Source: Bacteroidales bacterium (GTDB lineage Bacteria; Bacteroidota; Bacteroidia; Bacteroidales; UBA4181). Taken from it: DNA of 33,832 nt. The notes beneath the pieces were generated by a model. The model saw nothing but the letters and a program-made list of their open reading frames with translations, had not been told where the DNA came from and did not search any database. A program made the position numbers and the translations under genes. The stretch lies in contig JAISOY010000122.1 of the NCBI GenBank assembly GCA_031275285.1, positions 1 to 33,832 of the forward strand, read 5' to 3'. Below, piece by piece: positions 16,610 to 24,477 of this stretch; positions within the stretch are counted from its first letter, which is position 1, and each line of letters starts with the position of its first letter.

Positions 16610-17416
16610 TTAATCGTTTAAAGTATGTATGGGATGTCTTCTTGCCAGATCCAAGTAACTTCCGGACAATCCGTCTTTTACCAGCATCCATTTTTCTTTT
16701 AATCTGTTTTTGATGGTCCTGGAAGGATATTTATAATAACCCCTTTTATCGAAATCTACTTTATAATCAATCTGGTTTAAATATTCAATAGCATTATCCA
16801 GCCATTTACCCTGATGCAAACATCCGGCAGCATCATAGGGAATAGGTACTTCCGCTTCTGCTGCAAGGCATGTCAGTTTTATCTTCATTTTGTTGGCCCG
16901 TTTCGTTCCATACCATTCCGAGGTCCACGGGTTTTCATGTGGAAGTGCCATTTCACGCAATACCTTTTTTTTCCAAAAAGCAATCTGATAGGAAAACATA
17001 TCACGGGAAGGAGGAACCACTTTCAGTATATCTTTCGATTCCGTGGGATTGAATTCCCTGTATTCCTGATGTCCCAGACAAAAAGAATCCAAATCTGAAG
17101 AAATGAAATAATCATAATATTCTTTTACTTTTAAATCATTTACTTTTCCCATGAAGATGTAATCGATCATCATGAATAGCAAATGATCCGAATCGATCCT
17201 GTCAAGTCCGGCACGAAAAACAGTCCCGAAATCGCCTAGCCTCCCCAACCGGGTACATACGATATTCAATCCTTCACTCTGGAAAGATCTTTCTTCTGTA
17301 TTTAAATATATGATACCTTTATATTCGGGCCAGTTTAATTTGAACAAATCAAAAAATATCGGCCACAAATCAGCATACGAATCTGCTGAACTGATGAAAA
17401 TGGGACAATCTTTCAT
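16610..17416 (-). CDS. Putative GT-A-like glycosyltransferase
   Basis: A 268-residue soluble protein of a family recurrent in Bacteroidota capsule clusters. The N-terminus CPIFISSADSYADLWPIFFDL is followed by YKGIIYLNTEERSFQ, and then a likely metal/nucleotide site in DHLLFMMIDYIFMGKV, the position where related proteins have an LDDYF-type motif. Here the first acidic residue is Met (MID), so metal coordination would rely on fewer acidic residues. SYQIAFWKKKVLREM and LPHENPWTSEWYGTKRA resemble acceptor-site parts of such enzymes. No signal peptide or membrane segment. It starts 1 nt after the flippase stop. Function as a transferase is inferred from context and partial motifs. Confidence 0.6.
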   Translation of the reverse strand: MKDCPIFISSADSYADLWPIFFDLFKLNWPEYKGIIYLNTEERSFQSEGLNIVCTRLGRLGDFGTVFRAGLDRIDSDHLLFMMIDYIFMGKVNDLKVKEYYDYFISSDLDSFCLGHQEYREFNPTESKDILKVVPPSRDMFSYQIAFWKKKVLREMALPHENPWTSEWYGTKRANKMKIKLTCLAAEAEVPIPYDAAGCLHQGKWLDNAIEYLNQIDYKVDFDKRGYYKYPSRTIKNRLKEKWMLVKDGLSGSYLDLARRHPIHTLND

Positions 17417-17417
17417 T

Positions 17418-18974
17418 CTAAGATTTTCTTATAACTTTTATTTTTGAGATAACGATTACTAACATTTGTGAAATTTGCTCGCGCTCCATGCGATTAAGCC
17501 CGTAAACCCATACTATTCCAAGGAAAGCAACGGAACTGAATAATACCACTACACATAACCGCGCAAAGCCACTTTCCATGAATAACAAAGGTAATGATGC
17601 CGCAATAGCTGTAACAATAAGTGGAATGATACAACGCAACAAAACCCGGGTAAAATATTCCGTTACAGACATCTCGCATACTTTATGGGCGAAAAAGACA
17701 GTAATGAACAAAGATATAATGGCGGCCACAATAAAAATCAGATGAAGCGCATAGGGCGGAAACCCGTATTTATAGAAAAGATATCCAACCGGCAGGATAA
17801 ACAATGTCAGCAGGGACTGCCAGATACTGAAATTCCGTATTTTGCCGACAGCGGCAATGGAGGATTCTATAGTGATATATAATTGTTCTATCAAAAAACG
17901 GATAAATAATAACTTACAAAAAATGACGGTGTACTCGGGTACATTTTTCAACCATATTTTAAGCACATATGGCATTTCCACATAAACCGGTACAAAAAAA
18001 AACATGAGCATAAAAAATGCTATTTTGCTACCTGTCATGGAGGCGGATAACATCGAGGAACGGGAACCTCGTCCTTCGTTTTTTGCGATTACCGGATTCA
18101 AGGCTTTCAACATAGTATTAGCGAAAACACCTAGTTGTCCACATATCTGGTTGGCGAGCCCCTGTGCTGCATTGATGATTGGTCCGAAGAACATATTCAA
18201 AACGATTCCCTGACCATAATTCGTTAATAAACTAACGGACGTTACCGTAAAATTCCATCCTGCAAATCCTGTCATTTCTTTCATCAATTCCTTATGAAAA
18301 AATTTTCTGGGCTTAAATACGCACTCTGCATAATTTTTATGACAATATATCCGCATAATCAACATTACCAAAAAAGATATGCATGCCATCAAAGCACCAT
18401 AAACAATCAGTTTATCCGACATGGTGAAAACCACGATGATGGCTACGGTTAATTTCAATACAGATTCAATAATTCCGATAATGGCATAGTATAACATATT
18501 TTCATGAGCATTCAGTACAGCTTCGTAAGGCACGGTCATAATAGTGAACAACGTGCTTACCACCATGAAGAGGTATACTATTTTTGCCGCAAAAATCCGT
18601 TCCGGAGGGATATTCAATACCCCATTGAAGAAAAAGTATCCGGCGACCAACAAAATCAATCCAATCAGCAATGCAATAAAGAAATGAAGGACAACACTGA
18701 CATTGAAAATACTTTTTTGCTTTTCCTTGTCCCCTTCGCCTTCGGCATATGACATAAATCGCTGGGTGGCGCTCGCCATGGCAACATTCAGAAAGCCCAG
18801 CATTGAAATGACTCCGCCTACAATATCAAAAATACCAAAATCACTTGCTCCCAAAGAATTTATCACCAGTCGTGTGGTAAACAAAGAAATGAACATGGTT
18901 ATGCCCATTTTGGCATACAGGATACCTGTATTCAAAGCTACCCGTTGGGATGCAGATGTCGGTTGTTTAAACAT
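17418..18974 (-). CDS. wzx: Wzx-like repeat-unit flippase (MATE/MOP superfamily)
   Basis: A 518-residue integral membrane protein with about 12-14 hydrophobic helices. The N-terminus (ILYAKMGITMFISLFTTRLVINSLGASDFGIFDIVGGV) is typical of polysaccharide-biosynthesis MOP flippases. FFNGVLNIPPERIFAAKIVY, LPLLFMESGF and the helix pairs in the second half match the family architecture and length. It would move the undecaprenyl-pyrophosphate-linked repeat unit from the cytoplasmic to the periplasmic leaflet for Wzy. It lies 29 nt after the Wzc-like gene and 1 nt before the next transferase, so it belongs to the same transcript. Confidence 0.9.
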   Translation of the reverse strand: MFKQPTSASQRVALNTGILYAKMGITMFISLFTTRLVINSLGASDFGIFDIVGGVISMLGFLNVAMASATQRFMSYAEGEGDKEKQKSIFNVSVVLHFFIALLIGLILLVAGYFFFNGVLNIPPERIFAAKIVYLFMVVSTLFTIMTVPYEAVLNAHENMLYYAIIGIIESVLKLTVAIIVVFTMSDKLIVYGALMACISFLVMLIMRIYCHKNYAECVFKPRKFFHKELMKEMTGFAGWNFTVTSVSLLTNYGQGIVLNMFFGPIINAAQGLANQICGQLGVFANTMLKALNPVIAKNEGRGSRSSMLSASMTGSKIAFFMLMFFFVPVYVEMPYVLKIWLKNVPEYTVIFCKLLFIRFLIEQLYITIESSIAAVGKIRNFSIWQSLLTLFILPVGYLFYKYGFPPYALHLIFIVAAIISLFITVFFAHKVCEMSVTEYFTRVLLRCIIPLIVTAIAASLPLLFMESGFARLCVVVLFSSVAFLGIVWVYGLNRMEREQISQMLVIVISKIKVIRKS

Positions 18975-19003
18975 GAGATATAACTACCTTCTATTTAATA
19001 TCA

Positions 19004-21304
19004 TCATACTTTACTCGCAAAATACTTCTCAGATGATGCATTCTGGACGGAGCCGTTCAGAAGTATAGTCATGTTTTTGAATTTTCCGTTGTGGTATATA
19101 TTTTCGAGCTCGGGAATAATATAATGGTCGGAAAAATTTTCACGTATAACAAATATGTTCATATCCGAATACCTGCCTATAATTGTTGCATCTGTTACCG
19201 GATTGACAGGAACTCCATCGATGAATATATAATCATAATAAGTCTTCATAGCCTCCAGGAACGGTGTTAATTTACCATTCATCAATAATTCGACAGGATT
19301 TGCCGGTATTTTACCAATTGTGACCACATCGAATCCAGGATAAAAATAATTTTTATTGATGATGGATCCGACAGTAGCTGTTCCGTTCAGGTAATCAGTA
19401 ATACCGGCTTTATCTGAAGAAACATACGTACTCAACGCTGCTTTCCGCATATCCAGATCCAGCGCGATTACTTTTTTCCCGGCTAAAGCAAAACACATGG
19501 CCAGATTCAAGGTCATGAATGTTTTTCCCACTCCGGCCTCATAAGAGGTAAACATAACTGTTTTTATGTTCTCCTGATCAAAAAAATCAATATTGGTACG
19601 TAAGGACCTGAAAGCTTCATTTACCATATCCCTGCTATTTTCCTTGACAAGCGGAGCTTTCATATTCGCTTTTTTACGTGCCTGGGAAGCCAGTGGAATA
19701 ACCCCTAATAAAGGAACTGAAAGTTTTTTCAGGTCTTTTTTCCCTTGAATGGTGGTATTCATCATATCTTTTCCCCAGATTACGCTAGTGGGGAGTATCA
19801 TCCCCAATACAAAAGCAACCGCCATAATCATTTTCTTTTTGGGACTGATCGGTCTGGAACTTCCCGTTGGAGGATTGATAACCCGTGTATTGGTAGTGGT
19901 CATTGCAAGTGACAACTCATTTTCTTCCCGTTTTTGAAGCAGGTATAAATATAACGACTCTTTGATCTTTTGCTCACGCTCAATGGAAATCAAATGTTTT
20001 TCCTGTCCGGGATTAGAGGCTATTTTCTGGGTCATTCTGGCATTTTGTGTTCGCAAGCTTGATAACTGCAGGTCAAGGGCTGAAACCAGATTGTCTATAG
20101 TACTGATAATAGATTGCATCATACCGTTAAGATCATTGTTCATATCCACAATCACAGGATTTCTTTCACTACTGTTAGCCAACAATTTGTTCCGCTGAAG
20201 CAATAATGCATTGTATTGTTCCAAGGAAGATTCCACAGCAGTATTGCTTAAACCGGTATTGGTCGGTAACAAGTCCAGGGTTTTGCTGCTTCTATCCAAT
20301 GACTCCTTGATATTTTTAGCGATAGATAATTGATTACTCACCTCTACTACTTTTGCCGAATATTCACTGGATTCTTTCATATACAATGATGCTGCCGAAC
20401 GCACATCTGTCAACAGATTCGAACTTTTATACTTCTGCAGGTTATCATCTATTCCTCCCAGTTCGTTTTCTATAAAAGGAAGCCGGTCATCAATGAATTT
20501 TGATGTATTTTCAGCAATCTGTCTTTTTTCCCTCAACCATTCTTCATTATAGACGGCAATGATAGTATTCAGAATATCATCTGCCCTTTGGATAGAGACA
20601 TCAGTATAATTGAGATTGATGATGGTATTTTCTTTACTTGCCAAAGCTACACTTAAATTACCTGAAAACCCGGCAGTAGTACTTCTGATACTGCTTTGAG
20701 ATACTTTTATAGGAACATTGTAATATGTACCGGAATAGAAAAAAGTAGGAGATATCTCTATATTTCCGATAGGAGTATTCACCATCTCGTTGAGTTTAGC
20801 TTTTTTACTTGTCGGTTCAAACTTCATAGCATTCTGTTCAAATCCGGAAAGAAGCAGCAAACTGTCTGGTAATAACTCCACATAAAAAGAAAAGAATTCC
20901 TGTTCCTGCATGCCTGAAGAAATGACTTTAATCGGCGAATGGGTATACAATTCCCTGTCTTTCAATCCATCCCGAATAGTATAGCTGATGTTCAGATTCA
21001 GGCGCTTAACCACTTCCTGCATCAAATGGGGAGATTTGAATGCTTCTACTTCATTATTCACGTTGGCAGCTGCTTTGAATGGATTTTTTTCACTGAAAGC
21101 CGCTGTTAAATCTGATGCATTGTCTTCTTTGATCAATACCGACGCACCTCGCATGTAATCAACCGGACGGGTTTGTATATATAAAAAAGCAATACTGCAA
21201 CAGATGGCTACGGAAATAATATACCATGGCCAGTGACGGACATAACTTTTTATTAATTCTAATATTTGAAAATTTTCGTGTTTAGGCGTTAATTGACTTT
21301 CCAT
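19004..21304 (-). CDS. wzc: Wzc-like polysaccharide co-polymerase with BY-kinase domain
   Basis: A 766-residue inner-membrane protein. Order: TM1 (about residues 25-44, WPWYIISVAICCSIAFLYIQ), a large periplasmic Wzz-type domain rich in coiled coil, the GNVR-like segment SIEREQKIKESLYLYLLQKR, TM2 (MIMAVAFVLGMILPTSVIW), and a cytoplasmic kinase domain. The kinase has Walker A SYEAGVGKT (about 585-593), Walker A' IALDLDMRKAAL, and Walker B YDYIFIDGVPV. It controls chain length and export together with Wza. The C-terminus ends ...NASSEKYFASKV with just one Tyr, so the Tyr-rich autophosphorylation tail usual for Wzc proteins is missing or minimal. The gene begins 18 nt after the Wza-like stop. Confidence 0.92.
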   Translation of the reverse strand: MESQLTPKHENFQILELIKSYVRHWPWYIISVAICCSIAFLYIQTRPVDYMRGASVLIKEDNASDLTAAFSEKNPFKAAANVNNEVEAFKSPHLMQEVVKRLNLNISYTIRDGLKDRELYTHSPIKVISSGMQEQEFFSFYVELLPDSLLLLSGFEQNAMKFEPTSKKAKLNEMVNTPIGNIEISPTFFYSGTYYNVPIKVSQSSIRSTTAGFSGNLSVALASKENTIINLNYTDVSIQRADDILNTIIAVYNEEWLREKRQIAENTSKFIDDRLPFIENELGGIDDNLQKYKSSNLLTDVRSAASLYMKESSEYSAKVVEVSNQLSIAKNIKESLDRSSKTLDLLPTNTGLSNTAVESSLEQYNALLLQRNKLLANSSERNPVIVDMNNDLNGMMQSIISTIDNLVSALDLQLSSLRTQNARMTQKIASNPGQEKHLISIEREQKIKESLYLYLLQKREENELSLAMTTTNTRVINPPTGSSRPISPKKKMIMAVAFVLGMILPTSVIWGKDMMNTTIQGKKDLKKLSVPLLGVIPLASQARKKANMKAPLVKENSRDMVNEAFRSLRTNIDFFDQENIKTVMFTSYEAGVGKTFMTLNLAMCFALAGKKVIALDLDMRKAALSTYVSSDKAGITDYLNGTATVGSIINKNYFYPGFDVVTIGKIPANPVELLMNGKLTPFLEAMKTYYDYIFIDGVPVNPVTDATIIGRYSDMNIFVIRENFSDHYIIPELENIYHNGKFKNMTILLNGSVQNASSEKYFASKV

Positions 21305-21322
21305 AAATTTTTTAAAGATTCT

Positions 21323-22102
21323 TTATTTAATGAACAGTACCAATATGGTGGCGAAAAGTGAAGCTATCGATACCCACACGCCTACCGATTTATTCTCGTT
21401 AATTCTCGATTGTCCTGCTCTCACTTTATTGGGTTCGACATATATGACATCATTTTGTTGCAGGTAATAGACCGGTGAAGTGAATAAATCTTTTGAACGC
21501 AAATCTACACGATAAGTATTCCTTAGATAATCCGTTTCACGTACTACCATAACATTTTCCCGGTTACCGTAAATGGTCATATCTCCTGCCATTCCAAGAG
21601 CTTCGAGTAATGTAATTTTATCATTGGTGATTTGGTAAGTACCCGGATTAGCTACTTCCCCTAAGATGGAAATCCTGAAATTCATGAACTCTGTTGTCAC
21701 CACCGGATCTTTCAACAAGTCATCTTCTGTAAGTCTTTGCTTAATCATGTCGGATAATTGCAACCTTGTCAAACCAGCCACCTTTATTCTCCCTAATATA
21801 GGATAATCAATATAACCATACTGATCCACCGTGAACCCGAGTAATTTTTGAGACTCCCCTGCTGTAGGTGATGCACTTCCTGCAAAATAAGTGGTTAACG
21901 GTAGATTGAAAGATACCGACAGTTCGGGATTCTTACTGGTGATTACAATTGAAAGTATATCTTTCGGCTGAATGGTAATACCTTCGTTAGGAACCATTGC
22001 TTCAGATGTTCCGTCAACGGCATCCTGTAAATAGATCACTTTTTTAGATGTGTGGCATGAAAATAATATGCAACACAAAAACACAATAAATTTATATTTC
22101 AT
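21323..22102 (-). CDS. wza: Wza-like polysaccharide export lipoprotein
   Basis: A 259-residue protein with a lipoprotein signal peptide, MKYKFIVFLCCILFSC, in which C16 would be the acylated residue. The polysaccharide-export domain follows (IQPKDILSIVITSKNPELS, then GFTVDQYGYIDYPILGRIKVAGLT), and an SLBB-type domain (RISILGEVANPGTYQI ... ITLLEALGMAGDMTIYG). The C-terminus has a hydrophobic segment VWVSIASLFATILVLF, longer and more hydrophobic than the amphipathic helix of E. coli Wza. It forms the export channel across the outer membrane. It is the first gene of the operon, with 386 bp of non-coding DNA upstream. Confidence 0.93.
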   Translation of the reverse strand: MKYKFIVFLCCILFSCHTSKKVIYLQDAVDGTSEAMVPNEGITIQPKDILSIVITSKNPELSVSFNLPLTTYFAGSASPTAGESQKLLGFTVDQYGYIDYPILGRIKVAGLTRLQLSDMIKQRLTEDDLLKDPVVTTEFMNFRISILGEVANPGTYQITNDKITLLEALGMAGDMTIYGNRENVMVVRETDYLRNTYRVDLRSKDLFTSPVYYLQQNDVIYVEPNKVRAGQSRINENKSVGVWVSIASLFATILVLFIK

Positions 22103-22179
22103 ATAATAAACCTAATACTTTTGTGTACGAGAATAATAATTTATAATTAAGGTTCATACACCCCATTCTATTTTTTGGT

Positions 22180-22206
22180 AATGGAATAATCAAATTTTAT
22201 TCCATT
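22180..22206. repeat. 10-bp perfect inverted repeat in the operon leader
   Basis: The arms AATGGAATAA (22180-22189) and TTATTCCATT (22197-22206) are exact reverse complements with a 7-nt loop. It lies about 80-100 nt upstream of the wza start and so would form a hairpin in the 5' leader if transcription begins further right. No U-run follows on either strand, so it is not a classic terminator. A regulator-binding site or an RNA element in the leader are the main options. Confidence 0.6.
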
Positions 22207-22332
22207 TTCATCAAACACAATTATATGTAATCTGCCTAATTCTAATGTATACGTATTATACGATAATAAAGGAAATAAGTTATAAAAAATAATTTATTGA
22301 TTGATGGTTTTAAATATAGAAAAATAAATTTA

Positions 22333-22366
22333 ACAGTAATACTGTCATTAGCATTCTTTAAAGAAT
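22333..22366. repeat. Two adjacent palindromes upstream of the exopolysaccharide operon
   Basis: ACAGTA-A-TACTGT (22333-22345) is a perfect palindrome around a central base, and ATTCTTTAAAGAAT (22353-22366) is a perfect 14-bp palindrome. Half of the second is repeated directly at 22380-22389. They lie 230-290 bp before wza, outside any intact gene, and look like operator sites, although chance is possible in such A/T-rich DNA. Confidence 0.4.
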
Positions 22367-22488
22367 ATCAATGATTTCATTTAAAGAATTTGTCCCGGCA
22401 AAACAAAGCGGGAAAAACAAACAACAAACCAATACTATACTGTAATAAAGAACACCAAAAACAGTCAGTTTGTTTATTTCAACTTTAA

Positions 22489-23993
22489 CTATTTAGCCAA
22501 CAGCTTCTCTATTTGCTGGATGATGGCTTCTTTTTCCGCCGGAGGGTCCGCTTTTGTATTGACAACTTTACCATTACGATCAACTAACATATACACTGGA
22601 AAAGCTTTTGTATCAAAAGAAAAATTATATTCGACTCTGCGTTGCTGGTCGTCTGATATACGGTAATGAACAACATTTTCCCCAAACAACCCTATGTCCA
22701 TAATGTAATTCTTCCATGTAATTTCGAGAGAGCTACTGACAAGATACATGAAAATCACATCTTTTCTTCTTAGTGTTTCTCGTAGGTCATTCATATATGC
22801 CATCTGGTCGCGACATGGTATGCACCATGTTCCTCAAAAATTCAAATAAATCACCTTACCTCTATAGGCTTCCAACATTAGTTGGAAAAGAAGACCGGGA
22901 TTCATTTCTTTTAACCGGTAAGTACGAACATAACTGGCGGAAAACAAAACTTCAGGATCTTCAAAATCATAATCAAGTGGCAACATATTTCCAATATATC
23001 GTTGACCAAAGTCCCCGGTAAAGCGGATTTTATCCACTGTACTAGTATTACCGTATTGATCCACCAAAAAGGAATTGGTATAAAAGTAGATATCCGACCG
23101 TTTTTCTTTTTCATATAAAACACCCGCTTCCAGATAGATCGGTCCATTTGAATCATTTTCACCTGATAGCTTTATATCCGGATTAATTTGCACTTGTTTT
23201 TGGGCAAGCGTATCGGTAACTATAAAATAATTTTTTGAATGGACAGGAGCTCCTTCATACAAAAGTTGATGGTGTGATGCATTCAACGTGTTTCGGACAA
23301 GATTTTTGAAAAAATAACGGGATGATTGCGTATAAGTTTCGTTCCGTAATTTTTTTATTTTCTTATTATCAGTATCTAAATCTATAAAAAAAGAGGTACC
23401 TGAAAAATGGGATTGCGTGAAGTATTTATTGTCCAGAGAGGCATTACTAAAACTTACATCAAATTTAATTATATCGAATTGTATGCGATATCCTAAAGTT
23501 TATTTTCAATAATGAGGGGTTGATTTGAAACAGCAGATAAGTTTTTTGTATCCGAATCATAAAAAAAATGGATATCATCTTCGTTTAATATTTTACAGGA
23601 TTTTCCTGCTTTATCCGTTCCTAAAAATTGTTCACGAAACACTTTTATTTTCTGCTCCCTGCTAAACAAATCTGCCTGTGTGACTTTCCATATAGGATCG
23701 ACCTTCTTTTCCAGATATATTTTACCCAGGCCCTCTTCATATGGATTGGAAATAGATTTTAGCTGGTATGATGAATGCCTGAATATCAAGTTGGTATTAA
23801 TCCTCGTTCCTACATATAATTCAAATTTCCCACTAGCATCGGTAGTCGTATGGAATAGTGTTCCGTCAAAGTATACTTCTACATTTGAGATAGGAAGCCC
23901 GGTTTTTAAATCATAGAGGTATCCTGAAAATATCTGAGCATATGAACAAGAAGCGACAAAAAACAGCCAAAGCAAGACAATATAGGGTTTCAT
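22489..23993 (-). pseudogene. Decayed secreted carboxypeptidase-regulatory/thioredoxin fusion (copy A)
   Basis: One gene of about 500 codons broken by two lesions. It begins at ATG 23993 with a signal peptide (MKPYIVLLWLFFVASCSYAQ) and a CarboxypepD_reg-like domain (IFSGYLYDLKTGLPISNVEV, TTTDASGKFEL). At 23494-23498 one base is missing: the frame ends NKL-stop, but the next frame continues GYRIQFDIIKFDVSF, as expected from CTTTTA reduced to CTTTA. The second part runs to KVIYLNF, then TGA at 22834-22836, and the same frame continues GTWCIPCRDQMAYM and a complete thioredoxin C-terminal half (AFPVYMLVDRNGKVV) to 22489. The TGA replaces the Trp codon of the F-W-G-T-W-C-x-x-C loop. TlpA-like periplasmic thiol oxidoreductase activity would be lost. 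A shorter product from either part is possible but unlikely. Confidence 0.8.
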
Positions 23994-24024
23994 AATATTT
24001 GTTTTTACAAAGATATTTATTTTT

Positions 24025-24367
24025 TCAACAGATCTGGACAATCCCCTCTTTTTCAGCCTGTGGGACTTTATTTTTATTAACAACACAATACGACCCTGGT
24101 CGATTAACATATAGATTAGCTTTTCCAGAAGATTCATGTTCAACAAAAACTGACGTTCGTTAGTTAATCGGTAATGAACAACTTTATTACAGCCGACTAA
24201 AATTCCCAGCTGTATTGATAGTAATTGTATTGAATGTCCCGTCAAAATTATACATGTACGCGTATTTAACAAGTAATTTGGCGACAAGATCATAAACGTA
24301 TCCGTTAAATATTTGCTACATATGAGCAATTAAAAATAGCCATAAATAGGGGAATAATAATTTTCAT
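24025..24367 (-). pseudogene. Heavily decayed, internally deleted second copy (copy B)
   Basis: ATG at 24367 opens MKIIIPLFMAIFNCSYVANI-stop. After a frameshift the next frame reads FNGYVYDLVAKLLVKYAYMY and NFDGTFNTITINTAGNFSRL, matching the signal peptide and CarboxypepD_reg-like start of copy A (IFSGYLYDL, YFDGTLF). A further shift gives NKVVHYRLTNERQ, matching copy A's ENVVHYRISDDQQ from its thioredoxin domain, and another gives QAEKEGIVQIC-stop against AEKEAIIQQIEK. About 400 codons between the two domains are gone. The remnant ends 31 nt before the ATG of copy A. Both copies share the two ends, so the fused architecture existed before the duplication or arose with it. Confidence 0.75.
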
Positions 24368-24418
24368 AACATAATAAATCTTCGACCTTATCTATAAAGA
24401 TTAAACTATATATTGAAA

Positions 24419-24442
24419 AATAAGATAATTAATCATCTTATT
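24419..24442. promoter_or_regulatory. 24-bp near-perfect palindrome, candidate operator
   Basis: The halves AATAAGATAATT and AATCATCTTATT pair at 11 of 12 positions with no spacer. The palindrome ends 2 nt before the TATATTTG box of the nitroreductase promoter, so it covers the -33 region. A bound dimer would block RNA polymerase, or an activator could replace the missing TTTG box. It also lies between the nitroreductase and the divergent decayed gene. The regulator is not in the window. Confidence 0.6.
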
Positions 24443-24444
24443 CC

Positions 24445-24452
24445 TATATTTG
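24445..24452 (+). promoter_or_regulatory. Bacteroides-type -7 box before the nitroreductase gene
   Basis: TATATTTG fits the TAnnTTTG consensus. It ends 25 nt before the ATG at 24478. No TTTG is found 19-21 nt upstream; the 24-bp palindrome occupies that place, which suggests a regulated promoter. Confidence 0.5.
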
Positions 24453-24477
24453 TCTACAGATAATTAATTTTAAAATC

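Larger units (their letters stand above)
22103..22488 (-). promoter_or_regulatory. Leader/promoter region of the exopolysaccharide operon
   Basis: No gene is visible in these 386 bp, which are strongly A/T-rich. They must hold the promoter of the wza-led operon and the 3' end of the decayed gene to the right. A strict TTTG-N(19-21)-TAnnTTTG promoter on the minus strand was not found. The region contains three clear dyads: 22180-22206, 22333-22345 and 22353-22366, listed separately. The 10-mer TTTAAAGAAT occurs twice (22357-22366 and 22380-22389), 23 nt apart, as expected for two protein-binding sites on nearly the same helix face. Confidence 0.5.

Noticed and set aside
22394..22412. CCCGGC/GCGGG hairpin as terminator of the decayed gene
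   Set aside because: The stem needs a bulge and no U-run follows it in the direction of transcription.
22834..22836. UGA recoding (Trp or selenocysteine) in the thioredoxin gene
   Set aside because: Other genes here use TGG for Trp and TGA as stop; the position corresponds to Trp, not Cys; and the same gene has an independent frameshift, so simple gene decay is the better explanation.
23994..24329. An N-terminal extension of the copy A gene reading through 24329
   Set aside because: The extension runs through the copy B remnant in mixed frames, whereas a good signal peptide begins at ATG 23993.
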